Part shown: piece by piece, positions 33,721-43,810 of the stretch
Position numbering within the stretch: position 1 is the first letter of the stretch
Layout: every line of letters begins with the position of its first letter
NCBI GenBank assembly: GCA_964428835.1
Contig: CAYRZQ010000002.1
Coordinates: forward strand, 62,001 to 126,000
DNA from: JAIXWP01 sp964428835
GTDB lineage: Bacteria > Bacteroidota > Bacteroidia > Flavobacteriales_D > Sanyastnellaceae
Direction: 5' to 3'
Length of the DNA stretch: 64,000 nt
The notes under the pieces: generated by a model
Databases searched by the model: none
What the model saw: only the letters and a program-made list of their open reading frames with translations
What the model was told of the DNA's origin: nothing
Translations under genes and position numbers: made by a program

Positions 33721-34809
33721 CTAGACGTAAGCCTCGCCTTTTTGTACGCGGATATCGTTGACGAATTGCTTAATCTTTTGCTCGTCTTCTTTTTTACAAA
33801 CAAGCAAAGTATCGCCAGAATCCACCACGATATATCCATTCAAGCCGTGCAGCACCACGAGTTTTTCGTTGGGTACATTTACTACGTTATCTGCGCAATT
33901 GTAAAGCATTACATTTTTCCCAACTACTCCATTCGAACGATCATCTTGAGCAAGATGTGTGTGTAGAGAGCCCCACGTACCCAAGTCGCTCCACCCGAAA
34001 TCGCTGAGAATAACATTCACATTTTTTGCTTTCTCCATAATACCGTAGTCGATAGAGATATTGTCGCATGAGCTGTAAGTCTTTTCGATAAAAGCAGCCT
34101 CTTCTTCCGAATTGTACATTCCAGCTCCTTCGGAGAAAGCCTTGAACATTTCAGGCAAATGCTTTTGAAACGCGTTGAGAATGGTGGGCAATGTCCAAAT
34201 GAAAATTCCAGAATTCCAATAAAAGTCGCCGCTTTCCAGAAAATCTTTCGCGAGCTCCAGGTCTGGTTTTTCTGTAAATGTTTTTGCTTTTTTCACTCGA
34301 GAATCGAAAGCACCAGGCACATCTGCCCACTGAATGTAGCCGTAGCCAGTATCAGGGCGAGTTGGCTTGATGCCGAGTGTAACGAGATTGCCGCTCTCAT
34401 TGGCCTGACGAATGCTTACCTCCATCACGCGAAGGAATTCTTCATTTTTTAAGATCAAGTGGTCGCTTGGAGCTACCATGATGTTTGCATCAGGTTCTTT
34501 TTCGGCAATCTTAAACGCAGCGTAAGCCACACATGGCGCAGTATTGCGCATATATGGTTCACAGAGCACTTGCTCTGGCTTTAGATCTGGCAGTTGTTTT
34601 AACACCAAATCTTTGTATCGCTCATTGGTGACAATAAGAATATTTTCTTTTGGTACTATTGGTAAAAAACGGTCGTAGGTCATTTGAATGAGCGTACGTC
34701 CTACACCAAGTATATCGTGAAACTGTTTTGGAAAAGCAGTTTTACTCATTGGCCAGAATCGTGAACCGATTCCTCCGGCCATAATAACACAGTAATTCTT
34801 ATTGTTCAT
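33721..34809 (-). CDS. Mannose-1-phosphate guanylyltransferase
   Basis: The 362-residue protein is a GT-A nucleotidyltransferase. The activation loop MAGGIGSRFWPMSKTAFPKQF lies near residue 10, APSDHLI near 115, FTEKPD near 175, YWNSGIFIW near 195 and DLGTWGSLH near 275. It makes GDP-mannose from mannose-1-phosphate and GTP for surface glycans. The C-terminal mannose-6-phosphate isomerase cupin found in ManC is absent. It is transcribed with the aminotransferase gene 19 bases upstream. Confidence 0.93.
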   Translation of the reverse strand: MNNKNYCVIMAGGIGSRFWPMSKTAFPKQFHDILGVGRTLIQMTYDRFLPIVPKENILIVTNERYKDLVLKQLPDLKPEQVLCEPYMRNTAPCVAYAAFKIAEKEPDANIMVAPSDHLILKNEEFLRVMEVSIRQANESGNLVTLGIKPTRPDTGYGYIQWADVPGAFDSRVKKAKTFTEKPDLELAKDFLESGDFYWNSGIFIWTLPTILNAFQKHLPEMFKAFSEGAGMYNSEEEAAFIEKTYSSCDNISIDYGIMEKAKNVNVILSDFGWSDLGTWGSLHTHLAQDDRSNGVVGKNVMLYNCADNVVNVPNEKLVVLHGLNGYIVVDSGDTLLVCKKEDEQKIKQFVNDIRVQKGEAYV

Positions 34810-34828
34810 CGTAGCGATGGAGATTCAA

Positions 34829-36115
34829 TTATGATAATTTGGAAAGAGCGTTGCGTAGGCTTTCTATTGCCTCTGTGACATCAACCATAGTGGCTGTGCC
34901 CACAGAAAGGCGATACCAAGGGCTTGATCTATCTGCGCCAAAAGCGTAGAAAGGCACTACAGCCAACTTCGCCTCTGACAAGAGATATGAGGTTACTTTT
35001 TCAGTAGAATCGAGTACTACACCATCGGCAGTTTTCTTTCCTTTCAAGTCAAACTTAACAGTCAAATAAATGGCCGCCATTGGAGCGATTGCATCAACAG
35101 AAAATCCTTCTCCCTTGAGCGTTTGAATGCCATTGTAGAATCCGCGCAGGCGCTGTTCCAGTTGATCTTTAAAACTATTTAAAAAAGTTTGTACTTGAGC
35201 ATCATTAGCAAGGTAACGTGCAGAAGCTACCTGTTCGGCTTTGGGCGACCAAGCACCTACGTGACCGAGGATTGATTTCATCTTATCGATGATTTTCTTT
35301 GGCCCAAAAGCCCATCCCACGCGCACTCCAGTAGCCGCCATTGATTTGCTAATACCATCTACAAATATGGTATAGTCACGCAATTCAGGGCGCAAGTTCA
35401 CTGGATCAAAGTGTACTGTATCACCATAAGTGAGTGTCCAGTAGATTTGATCGTACATGATGTACAATGGCTTTTGATCAGCGGTGCGGCGTGCATTTTC
35501 CTCGATTACCAAGTCACATATTGCTTCCAATTGTGCTTTTGAAAAAACAGTTCCGGTTGGATTAAGTGGAGAGCAAAGTGCTAACAAAGTAGCCTTTGAA
35601 ATATGTGGTCGCAACTCATCGACTGTCGGCATGAAATTATTTTCAGGCGTAGTTTCAATGAACGCTTGTTGTGCATGTGATAAATGCGTGTAGTGGTTGT
35701 TGTTCCAACTAGGCACAGGGAACAACACTGTTTCATTAGGATCTACGAGCGCCTGATAAATCGCATAAATGATTGGTCGAGCACCGCCAGCAATTAGGAT
35801 TTCGTTATCTCCATATTCGAGACCTTGCCAATCCTTAATTTGTCGAGCTACTACCTTTCTCAAGTCAAGCATACCATCTGCAGGAGGATAGTTTGTTTCA
35901 TCTTGTTGATATGCCTTTATTATTTCTTCTTTGAGCTCGGCTGGTATTGGAAAAACTTTTGGATCAAAGTCACCGATAGTGAAATTGTAAATGCGTTGAC
36001 CTTTCGCAATTAATTCGCGGATTTCTCCAGCCAATTTGATGATTTCAGAGCCGATTAGGTTTTCAGCCATTTTCGACACCTTTAGCTCCTTCACTTGAGT
36101 TTGTGTATTGCTCAT
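34829..36115 (-). CDS. Class I/II PLP-dependent aminotransferase
   Basis: The 428-residue protein is a fold-type I aminotransferase. The PLP Lys lies in VDGISKSMAATGVRVGW near residue 258, the Asn/Tyr PLP contacts in SPLNPTGTV and MYDQIYW, and substrate Arg near SPWYRLSVGTA. Many such proteins use aspartate, glutamate or aromatic amino acids. The exact substrate cannot be read. The N-terminal VSKMAENLIGSEIIKLAGEI wording is typical of a Bacteroidota branch. It is likely in one transcript with the guanylyltransferase gene. Confidence 0.9.
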   Translation of the reverse strand: MSNTQTQVKELKVSKMAENLIGSEIIKLAGEIRELIAKGQRIYNFTIGDFDPKVFPIPAELKEEIIKAYQQDETNYPPADGMLDLRKVVARQIKDWQGLEYGDNEILIAGGARPIIYAIYQALVDPNETVLFPVPSWNNNHYTHLSHAQQAFIETTPENNFMPTVDELRPHISKATLLALCSPLNPTGTVFSKAQLEAICDLVIEENARRTADQKPLYIMYDQIYWTLTYGDTVHFDPVNLRPELRDYTIFVDGISKSMAATGVRVGWAFGPKKIIDKMKSILGHVGAWSPKAEQVASARYLANDAQVQTFLNSFKDQLEQRLRGFYNGIQTLKGEGFSVDAIAPMAAIYLTVKFDLKGKKTADGVVLDSTEKVTSYLLSEAKLAVVPFYAFGADRSSPWYRLSVGTATMVDVTEAIESLRNALSKLS

Positions 36116-36169
36116 TTAGGTATAATTACTCCTTCCCGCGGAAAGATGCGCAAATGTAGCTTTTTCCTA

Positions 36170-36206
36170 TTAAACAAACAAAAGGCCCGTTGGTATGACG
36201 GGCCTA
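36170..36206 (-). terminator. Terminator after fumC
   Basis: On the minus strand AGGCCCGT and ACGGGCCT form an eight-base stem with a six-base loop, followed by TTTGTTTGTTT. It lies 38 bases past the fumC stop. Confidence 0.9.
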
Positions 36207-36244
36207 ATTTTGTCTATTTATTAAAAATAAATTCTTTATCGGTT

Positions 36245-37636
36245 TTACATTCCCACCATCTTGGAAGGCACCACGATTTGATCGTACTCTTCTGAGGTCA
36301 CATAACCCAGACGTACCGCCTCTTCCTTGAGTGTTGTTCCGTTTTTGTGAGCAGTCTTAGCAATTTCAGCTGCCTTGTAATATCCAATTTTGGTGTTGAG
36401 TGAGGTCACCAGCATCAATGAATTGTTTACCAATTCATCAATTCTTCCGTAGTTAGGTTCGATACCTACTGCGCAATGCTCATCAAACGAAACGCATGCA
36501 TCGCCCAGCAGTCGGGCACTTTGAAGGAAGTTATTTGCCATCATTGGCTTGAATACATTCAACTCATAGTGACCTTGGGTTCCGCCAACAGTAATTGCCA
36601 CATCATTTCCCATTACCTGAGCGCAAACCATAGTAAGTGCTTCACATTGTGTGGGATTGACCTTACCAGGCATGATAGAAGAACCCGGTTCGTTTTCAGG
36701 AATAAAAATCTCACCGATGCCACTTCTTGGACCGCTCGCCATCATTCGGATGTCGTTGGCGATTTTATTTAAGGAAACGGCAAGTTGCTTGAGCGCGCCA
36801 TGTGATTCTACGATTCCATCATGTGCAGCGAGAGCCTCGAATTTGTTTGGAGCTGTCACAAAAGGTAATCCGCTAAACTCCGCGATTTTAGCAGCCACGA
36901 GTTCGGAGTAACCCTTTGGAGTATTGATACCTGTGCCTACAGCTGTTCCGCCAAGAGCTAACTCTTTCAAGTGAGGAAGTGTATTTTTTAGTGCACGAAC
37001 GCCGTGGTCTAGTTGTGCCACATAACCACTGAGCTCTTGGCCGAGGGTGATAGGCGTCGCGTCCATCAAGTGAGTGCGCCCGATTTTCACCACGTTCATA
37101 AACTCCTGTGATTTTTTGTGGAGTGTGTTGCGCAATCTTTCCACACCGGGGATGGTAATTTCCACCACTGATTTATATGCTGCGATATGCATCGCAGTAG
37201 GGTATGTATCGTTTGAGGACTGTGATTTATTTACGTCATCATTAGGGTTGAGTAATGGAGTTCCCTCGCCAAGTTTATTACCCAACAAAACGTGCGCTCT
37301 ATTTGAAATCACCTCATTGAGGTTCATATTGCTTTGTGTTCCGGAACCTGTTTGCCAGATAACGAGGGGGAATTGATCGTCGAGATTACCTGTGAGAATT
37401 TCGTCGCATACCATAGAAATCGCATCGCGTTTTTCTGCGGGTAATACACCTAAGTCGTGGTTGGCGTGTGCTGCGGCCTTTTTGAGAATCGCAAAAGCGC
37501 GAATGATCTCTTTTGGCATTGAAGCTTCTGGACCAATTTTAAAATTGTTTCGTGAGCGTTCTGTTTGGGCACCCCAGTAAACATTAGCAGGGACCTTCAC
37601 TTCGCCCATGGTGTCTTTCTCTATGCGGTATTCCAT
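36245..37636 (-). CDS. fumC: Class II fumarate hydratase
   Basis: The 463-residue protein has the fumarase/aspartase superfamily signature GSSIMPGKVNP near residue 320, a GRTHLMDATPITLG segment near 185, and TGSGTQSNMNLNEVI near 97. These mark a class II fumarase, which interconverts fumarate and malate in the TCA cycle without an iron-sulfur cluster. Length is typical. It follows prfB by 19 bases on the same strand and ends in a strong terminator. Confidence 0.97.
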   Translation of the reverse strand: MEYRIEKDTMGEVKVPANVYWGAQTERSRNNFKIGPEASMPKEIIRAFAILKKAAAHANHDLGVLPAEKRDAISMVCDEILTGNLDDQFPLVIWQTGSGTQSNMNLNEVISNRAHVLLGNKLGEGTPLLNPNDDVNKSQSSNDTYPTAMHIAAYKSVVEITIPGVERLRNTLHKKSQEFMNVVKIGRTHLMDATPITLGQELSGYVAQLDHGVRALKNTLPHLKELALGGTAVGTGINTPKGYSELVAAKIAEFSGLPFVTAPNKFEALAAHDGIVESHGALKQLAVSLNKIANDIRMMASGPRSGIGEIFIPENEPGSSIMPGKVNPTQCEALTMVCAQVMGNDVAITVGGTQGHYELNVFKPMMANNFLQSARLLGDACVSFDEHCAVGIEPNYGRIDELVNNSLMLVTSLNTKIGYYKAAEIAKTAHKNGTTLKEEAVRLGYVTSEEYDQIVVPSKMVGM

Positions 37637-37655
37637 TTTTTATTGAAATTATATT

Positions 37656-38757
37656 TTAAACAATTGTTGCTTTTCCTTGTCCCATGAGATAAGCCTTCAA
37701 GAACTCGTCGATCTCACCATTCATAACTCCATCTACGTCGCTTGTTTCATGTCCAGTTCTAACATCTTTAACGAGTTTATAGGGCTGCATCACATAGTTT
37801 CTGATTTGAGAACCCCATTCGATTTTCTTTTTACCGGCTTCAATCTCGTCACGTGCAGCGTTGCGTTTGGCGAGTTCCATCTCATACAATTGCGACTTGA
37901 GCAATTGAATAGCCTTTTCTTTATTTTGAAGCTGTGAGCGTGTTTCAGTATTGTCGATTACAATACCGGATGGTTTGTGTCGCAGGCGCACACCGGTTTC
38001 GACTTTGTTCACGTTTTGACCACCAGCACCACCGCTTCGGAAAGTATCCCATGTAATGTCTGCTGGATTGATATCAATTTCGATGGTATCATCTACGAGA
38101 GGATAAACATAAACTGAAACGAAACTTGTATGTCTTCGTGCGTTGCTATCAAAAGGAGAGATGCGCACTAGTCGATGCACGCCATTTTCACCTTTGAGCA
38201 TACCAAAGGCAAATTCTCCAGAAAATTCTAATGTGCATTGTTTGACACCAGCCACATCCCCTTCTTGGAGGTCGAGCTCTTTGATGGTGTAACCGCTTTT
38301 TTCGCCCCACATGAGGTACATCCTCATGAGCATACCGGCCCAGTCGCAGCTTTCTGTGCCACCTGCACCGGCGGTGATTTGGAGCACTGCGCTCAAACCG
38401 TCCTCTTCGGCGCTGAGCATATTTTTGAATTCCAAATCCTCAATTTTCTTTTCTGTAAAAGAGAATTGCGCTTGCAATTCCTCTTCGGAAGCTGCGCCTT
38501 CTTTAAAAAAATCATAGAGAACGGTGAGATCGTCAACAGCAGAGCGGCATTCCTTATATGCATCTGTCCACAATTTTTTATTGCGGATTTGTTTCATGAT
38601 AAGCTCAGCTTTTTTGGGATCATCCCAAAAACCGGGGTCTTGGGTGTGTTTTTCGTCTTCGCCGATTTGAATTAGCTTCGTATCGACGTCAAAGGTACCT
38701 CCTGAGCGCATCAGTGCGCTCATTCAGCCCATTGATTGCATCTATTGTGACGGTCAT
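37656..38757 (-). CDS. prfB: Peptide chain release factor 2, with programmed +1 frameshift
   Basis: The main frame is open only to 38723, but a 22-codon leader in another frame begins at the ATG at 38757 and ends at an in-frame TGA at 38691-38689. Reading CTT then slipping one base over TGAC joins the two frames into 366 residues, the normal RF2 length. Motifs: the stop-recognition region, GGAGGQNVNK (peptidyl-tRNA hydrolysis GGQ) near 246, and FDSNARRHTS. It releases peptides at UGA and UAA. The frameshift makes synthesis depend on low RF2 level. This is not a broken gene. Confidence 0.96.
38688..38703 (-). promoter_or_regulatory. prfB recoding site (internal Shine-Dalgarno, slippery CTT, TGA C)
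   Basis: On the minus strand AGGAGG (38703-38698) is followed after three bases by CTTTGAC (38694-38688). The Shine-Dalgarno-like element, slippery CUU codon and weak UGA-C stop are in the classical order and spacing for RF2 +1 frameshifting. Confidence 0.95.
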
Positions 38758-38844
38758 CTTTGCTGAAATTTTGTTATTGAGCCGCGAATGTACGACATCA
38801 AAGACTATTTATATATTTTCGTGAATTCTTAATAAAACCAAATT

Positions 38845-39501
38845 ATGATAGTACTAGACCAACCAGAAAACAATAGCGGCGAATTTAAAAGCCCAGAGCA
38901 GGTAGTTGAACAGGGTTATAATTTTGAAATTACCGAATCGATAGGACAAGGTATAGAACTTTTTAAAAAGGACATTGGCAACTTTGTTCTCTTTACACTG
39001 ATTGTGCTTGCGATCAATGTAGGGCTTGCACTTGTACCGGTTATTGGCAGTATAGCCTCTTTGGTGGTGGGTCCCCCGATTGCGGCAGGTTATTTTTTTG
39101 TGGCAGATAAAATCCGTAAAGGAGAGCCTTATACATTCAATACGTTTTTTGATGGCTTCAAAGCTCCGCTGGGACAGCTGATAGTACTCTCATTGATATC
39201 GACAATTTTAATCATCGTAGGTACTTTTCTCTGTATCCTTCCTGGTATTTGGTTAGGGGTTTCTTATGCACTTGCTAATTGCATTTTGCTTTTTAATAAA
39301 TTGGAGTTTTGGGATGCAATGGAAGCCTCTCGAAAAGTTGTAGCGAAAAATTTCTGGTCATTTCTAGGCTTATTCATCGTAATGGGTCTTGGTGGTGCGC
39401 TCTTCATATTGCTCACCTGTGGCTTGGGCGCAATCCTAGTAAGTCCCGTTGTCATATTGACAATCTATTGCATTTACATAAAGATTTTCGAAGTAAAGTA
39501 A
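38845..39501 (+). CDS. Membrane protein of unknown function
   Basis: The 218-residue protein has a short acidic N-terminal tail (about 1-40) and five to six hydrophobic helices thereafter, with amphipathic KLEFWDAMEASRKVVAKNFW between two of them. This pattern (a Gly-rich helix block with GLGGALFILLTCGLGAI and a WDAMEASRKVV stretch) is seen in small membrane proteins related to DUF975 or to membrane parts of glycerophosphodiester phosphodiesterases. I do not name a function. It is divergent from prfB and close to recX (13-base gap), probably co-transcribed. Confidence 0.7.
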   Translation: MIVLDQPENNSGEFKSPEQVVEQGYNFEITESIGQGIELFKKDIGNFVLFTLIVLAINVGLALVPVIGSIASLVVGPPIAAGYFFVADKIRKGEPYTFNTFFDGFKAPLGQLIVLSLISTILIIVGTFLCILPGIWLGVSYALANCILLFNKLEFWDAMEASRKVVAKNFWSFLGLFIVMGLGGALFILLTCGLGAILVSPVVILTIYCIYIKIFEVK

Positions 39502-39514
39502 TATTGAAACTAGC

Positions 39515-39997
39515 GTGGAGAGGATCGTGCAGAAGTATTCTTATGAAATGTGTCTCATGAAGGCACGCGCTTACTGTGACAAGGCAGAGCGTGCGCATAA
39601 GGACGTGCGCAATAAATTGGTTCAATGGGGACTTTTCTCGACCGATCGCGAAAAAATAATTTCTATTTTGATTGAAGAAGACTTATTGAACGAAACGCGC
39701 TATGCAGAGGCGTTTGCGAACGATAAATTTCGATTCAATAAGTGGGGAATCATGAAAATCGAGCAGGCACTGAAAGCCAAAGGTGTCAGCGAACGTAACA
39801 TTAGAGATGCCCTCAAACGTATAGACCCCCGAGCCTATGAAGAAACCGTTCAAGAAATTGCTCAAAAACGCCTCGAGAGAGAGAAAGGAAAAGGTTTGCA
39901 GGAATGGCAAAAAGAGCAAAAAGTGATGCGGTACCTTCTGACTCGTGGATTCGACAGTAATATTGTGAAAAAAGTACTTTCAGTATCCAAAAGATAG
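39515..39997 (+). CDS. recX: Regulatory protein RecX
   Basis: The 160-residue protein from the GTG at 39515 has three RecX three-helix repeats. They contain YCDKAERAHKDVRNKLVQWG near 20-40, LIEEDLLNETRYAEAFANDKFRFNKWG in the middle, and VMRYLLTRGFDSNIVKKVL at the end. The wording E-R-x-H-K-D-V-R-N-K-L and F-x-x-x-K-x-x-x-x-W-G is typical. RecX limits RecA filament growth. An ATG 11 codons later is the alternative start, but the GTG start keeps the usual length before the first repeat. recA is not in the window. Confidence 0.9.
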   Translation: MERIVQKYSYEMCLMKARAYCDKAERAHKDVRNKLVQWGLFSTDREKIISILIEEDLLNETRYAEAFANDKFRFNKWGIMKIEQALKAKGVSERNIRDALKRIDPRAYEETVQEIAQKRLEREKGKGLQEWQKEQKVMRYLLTRGFDSNIVKKVLSVSKR

Positions 39998-40035
39998 AAT
40001 CATTATTCAAAAGATTAATTTAAATAAGCTTTTAT

Positions 40036-40043
40036 TACTTTTG
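40036..40043 (+). promoter_or_regulatory. Bacteroidota-type -7 box upstream of the DUF349 gene
   Basis: TACTTTTG matches TAnnTTTG and lies 43 bases before the ATG at 40086. No clear -33 TTG was found at the expected distance. Confidence 0.5.
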
Positions 40044-40085
40044 CCATGTACAAAGGTCATAAGACCATTGTAAAAACACGTTCTG

Positions 40086-41780
40086 ATGAAGACTACATTG
40101 ATTGACAAACTGCACGAATTGCTACAAACAGAAGAGATTATGAGCATTCGTGAGGCGGTGAAGGAGATCCGAAACGATTGGAAAGCCGAATCTGCTAAAG
40201 AAAAACAATTACAGTTGGAAGCCTATAATGCGCTACCGACGGAAGAAGGAACTGAAAAGCCTGAGTTCGTGTACATTCCACACGAACTTGAGGGAAAGTT
40301 TCAAGAACTTTTGAAGCAATACGAAGATCGTATTGAAGAGCACGGCAAAAAACTTGCTGCAGAGCGTCAAAAGAATTATGAAGAGAAATCCGCAATTCTC
40401 GCGGAATTCCAGAAGCTTATTACTGATGAAGAAAACATCGGTAAGGCTTTCAGTACTCATAAAGCTTTAAAAGAAAAATGGGATAACATCGGGGATGTAC
40501 CTGGTGATAAGTACCATGAATTGCAGGATAATTGGCAAAAGCTGAATCACAGCTTTTTCTACAATATCAATATCTATAAGAGCCTTCAGGATCACGATTT
40601 AAAAATCAATCAAAAGAAGAAGGAAGAGTTAATTCAAGAAGTAAAATCTCTTGAAACTATAACTGCTGTCAATGAATTGGAGGTTTTGGTCAAAAAATTC
40701 CAGCGCGAATGGCTCAACATCGGTCCTTCTCCGAGGGAGACTTACAAGGAATTGGGAGATACATTCTTTGGAATCCTTCGCGAATCACAGAACAGAATCC
40801 AAGCTCATTATGATGCCCTTCACGCGAATAGTGAAGAGAACTTGACCAAGAAAAAAGCGCTGGTGGAAAAGATGCGTGAGATTCTTCAAATGGAAATTAC
40901 CAATGCCAGTACATGGAATCGTTGGACAGATGAGGTGTTGAAAATCCAGGAAGAATGGAAAACAATTGGCTGGGCAAAGAAAAAGGATAATGAGGAAATC
41001 TGGCAAGAGTTCAGAGGCCTATGTGATTTATTCTTTAGTAAGAGAAAAGAGCAATTAGACCTTAAGCGCAACGCTTACAAGGATAATAAAGACAAGAAAG
41101 AAGCACTCATTACAAAAGCCAAAGAGTTACAGGAAAGTGATGATTGGAAAAATGCTACTGAGTCTTTAAAGAAGCTACAAGAGCAGTGGAAAGCAGTTGG
41201 CAGTGCCGATCCGAGAGACGAGCAAAAATTGTGGCAACGTTTCCGCTCAGCATGCGATGTATTCTTTTCCAGAAAAAAGGAACATTATAGCGGAATCGTA
41301 AACCAACAGGATGAAAATCTTAAGCAAAAGATAGCATTACTTGAAGAGATTGAATCTACTGAACTTTCTGGCAACAAAGGCAATGACCTTGCGTGGCTTA
41401 AGTCTTTCAGTGAGCGTTGGCATGCTGTGGGATATGTTCCCAAAGACCATATCAAATCAGTAATGGATCGCTACAATGCTGCCTTAGATAAGAAATACGG
41501 TCAAATCAATGCAGAACGTGAAGAGCGCGAAATGAGTGCTTTCAGAAACCGCGTTGAATCCATTAAATCAACAGGCAATGGTGATCAAGCAGTGAAGAAA
41601 GAAAAGAACTTCTTGCGTGATAAACTGGACAAACTCAACGCTCAAATCAAGCAATACGAGAACAACATGGGCTTCTTCACTGGCAAAGGTGCTGAGGCGA
41701 TGCGTAAAGAAATCGAGAAAAAAATCAAGGCAACAGAGCGAGAAATAGAAGAATTGAAAAAGAAGATGGAGTTGTTGTAG
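40086..41780 (+). CDS. DUF349 domain coiled-coil protein
   Basis: The 564-residue, very charged protein (rich in Lys and Glu) has several DUF349 repeats recognisable by W-x-x-I-G (WDNIGDVP, WLNIGPSP, WKTIGWAK, WKAVGSAD, WHAVGYVP) at roughly 75-residue spacing. Each is followed by an LW-x-x-F-R and FF-x-R-K segment. A helical coiled-coil C-terminus follows (about 480-564). There is no signal peptide and no membrane helix. Homologues occur widely in Bacteroidota. The function is not established. It is transcribed alone from its own promoter-like box. Confidence 0.9.
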   Translation: MKTTLIDKLHELLQTEEIMSIREAVKEIRNDWKAESAKEKQLQLEAYNALPTEEGTEKPEFVYIPHELEGKFQELLKQYEDRIEEHGKKLAAERQKNYEEKSAILAEFQKLITDEENIGKAFSTHKALKEKWDNIGDVPGDKYHELQDNWQKLNHSFFYNINIYKSLQDHDLKINQKKKEELIQEVKSLETITAVNELEVLVKKFQREWLNIGPSPRETYKELGDTFFGILRESQNRIQAHYDALHANSEENLTKKKALVEKMREILQMEITNASTWNRWTDEVLKIQEEWKTIGWAKKKDNEEIWQEFRGLCDLFFSKRKEQLDLKRNAYKDNKDKKEALITKAKELQESDDWKNATESLKKLQEQWKAVGSADPRDEQKLWQRFRSACDVFFSRKKEHYSGIVNQQDENLKQKIALLEEIESTELSGNKGNDLAWLKSFSERWHAVGYVPKDHIKSVMDRYNAALDKKYGQINAEREEREMSAFRNRVESIKSTGNGDQAVKKEKNFLRDKLDKLNAQIKQYENNMGFFTGKGAEAMRKEIEKKIKATEREIEELKKKMELL

Positions 41781-41831
41781 GGTTTTAAGGTAAAATGCTG
41801 TATTTTCGGCTCACCTTAATAACCACATCGG

Positions 41832-43787
41832 ATGAAAAAAATATTTACAATTCTCGGATTATTTGCATTATCAGTGCCTTCTATTGGTCAGCATGCGATT
41901 CAACCAGCTTCACCAGAAGAAGTAATTTTTGCGAATGAACAAGTTCGCCCAGGAGTAGAGAGATCAAACAGAGGAAGCGAATTTTTCTGTGAAGACTTTT
42001 CTAATGGCTTAGATGGCTCCACTGCATTCGGTGCGTGGACTACAGGCGGTCAAAACGCCGAAGTATGGGCAATGGCAACGGCAGACAGCCCTGCTGGTGT
42101 ATATTCTACTAACCTAAACCCTATGGCTTCACCTTCTGCCAGCAATGGTTGGGTTATTTTCGACGCTGACTTAGCTCAAGACGGCATCATCAACCCAAAC
42201 ACCAATCCTGTGGAATTGATGTCTGGCTGGCTCACTACTCCAGAATTAAATATGTCGGAGTTAGAAAATGTCAAAGTTGAATTCAATCAATACTTTAGAT
42301 ATTGCTGTTCGCAGCTTTCACCAATGTTTGTTCAAGTGTCAGTTGATGGTGGCGCTACATGGACATCATTCAGTGCTACCGGAACATTGATTACTGGTGC
42401 CAACGCGGTTTCTGCAAATCCACTACTCACCGTTATCGATGTATCTTGTATTGCAGCTAACCAACCAAGTGTTTATATCCGTTGGGCTTATAATCCAACT
42501 ATTGCAAATGGCTACTCCCACTATTTCTGGGGTCTAGATGATATTTGTATTTATGAGACGGATGTTGAAAATGATATTCAAATAACTCAGGTTACTAATG
42601 GAAACATTTTCACCCTTTTCGAATACACCATTACACCAATAGAGCAAGCAATTCCTGCGGCTAATGGAGGTTTGGTAGCAGGTGTTATCTTCCGCAACAA
42701 CGGCAGACAGGATCAAACCAATTGTCAGGTAACAGTAGAGATCTTGAATGAAGACGCTTCTACGGTTCTCGCTACTGCAACCGCTCCTTCATTCGAATTA
42801 CTTGCCCCTGCTAATGAATTCATTTGTCCAGCACCTGTTTTGGATACCCTATTCATTAATACAGGTTGGGAACCTTCAGAAATCGGTACCTACATCGTAA
42901 GAGCCACTATTGAAAGTGACCAGGAGGAGTCATCTCCTGCAGACAATACACGCGATCGAGTGATTCGCTACACCACAGATGAGTATGGACACGACGGTGA
43001 TGGACTCGCTACAGGTGAATTAAGAGGAATGGCTGACCCTGATAATCCAGATCAATTCCTTCCATTCGGTGTTGGAAACTACTTCCACTTCCCTAATCCA
43101 GGCTCAACAGTTTACGGGGTAACAACCATCTTTGGTCCAAATACTGACGCAGGCTCAGATGTGCTAGCCGCTTTTTACACGGATCTCAGCACCGCGCAAG
43201 GACAAAACTTCAACACAGAGGCATTAGGTTATTTTAGTATCTCGGAGCAATGGATTGATAGCGATCCTATCTATTTGCCTTTTGACAATACTTTCTCTCC
43301 TGAGGGAAATAACACAGACTTCCATGTGGCTGCCATTCAAGTTGAAGATAATTCTATTTTCGAAGTTACTGTTCGTGCACAAGCAAACAGCGATTCTGAT
43401 AATTCAACATTGCGCTGGAACTTCAACGCTAATCAACAGCTCACTTGGTTTGGTAGAAATACATTCTCACCAGCAATTCGCGTAATTGTTTCTGACCGCA
43501 GCGTGAGTGTAGATGAAGAGAATACCAATTCGAGCCTTGAAATCTTCCCTAACCCAGCTTCCACTGACATTAGAGTAGATTTCGAACTTCAAACAGGTTC
43601 TTATGTAGCCTATGAAATTCGTGATGTCAATGGTAAACTTATCACCTTCGATAATATGGGCAGATTCCCATCGGGTAAAGGGAATATAAATATCAATGTA
43701 AATGAAATTGCATCAGGTACTTATATTCTTGGTATCGTTTCAGATGGAAAAATGATTGCCAGAGAAAAGCTAGTTGTTTCTAAATAA
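41832..43787 (+). CDS. Secreted T9SS cargo protein with type A C-terminal sorting domain
   Basis: The 651-residue protein has a signal peptide (about 1-20) and a large beta-rich region with repeated VSVDGGATW and VYIRWAYNP wording in residues 40-250. This resembles a MAM/jelly-roll or cleaved-adhesin-like module. It is followed by an Ig-like region, and the C-terminal about 75 residues form a type A sorting domain: LEIFPNPAS, then VAYEIRDVNGKLI, then ASGTYILGIVSDGK, ending in REKLVVSK. Such domains are recognised by the type IX secretion system for export and surface attachment. No catalytic residues are evident. A terminator follows the stop. Confidence 0.9.
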   Translation: MKKIFTILGLFALSVPSIGQHAIQPASPEEVIFANEQVRPGVERSNRGSEFFCEDFSNGLDGSTAFGAWTTGGQNAEVWAMATADSPAGVYSTNLNPMASPSASNGWVIFDADLAQDGIINPNTNPVELMSGWLTTPELNMSELENVKVEFNQYFRYCCSQLSPMFVQVSVDGGATWTSFSATGTLITGANAVSANPLLTVIDVSCIAANQPSVYIRWAYNPTIANGYSHYFWGLDDICIYETDVENDIQITQVTNGNIFTLFEYTITPIEQAIPAANGGLVAGVIFRNNGRQDQTNCQVTVEILNEDASTVLATATAPSFELLAPANEFICPAPVLDTLFINTGWEPSEIGTYIVRATIESDQEESSPADNTRDRVIRYTTDEYGHDGDGLATGELRGMADPDNPDQFLPFGVGNYFHFPNPGSTVYGVTTIFGPNTDAGSDVLAAFYTDLSTAQGQNFNTEALGYFSISEQWIDSDPIYLPFDNTFSPEGNNTDFHVAAIQVEDNSIFEVTVRAQANSDSDNSTLRWNFNANQQLTWFGRNTFSPAIRVIVSDRSVSVDEENTNSSLEIFPNPASTDIRVDFELQTGSYVAYEIRDVNGKLITFDNMGRFPSGKGNININVNEIASGTYILGIVSDGKMIAREKLVVSK

Positions 43788-43810
43788 GCATCTGCTTCTA
43801 ACACTCAAAG

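Noticed and set aside
37656..38757. prfB as a disrupted pseudogene
   Set aside because: The in-frame TGA is preceded by the exact RF2 recoding signal (AGGAGG, three-base gap, CTTTGAC), so it is regulated frameshifting, not damage.
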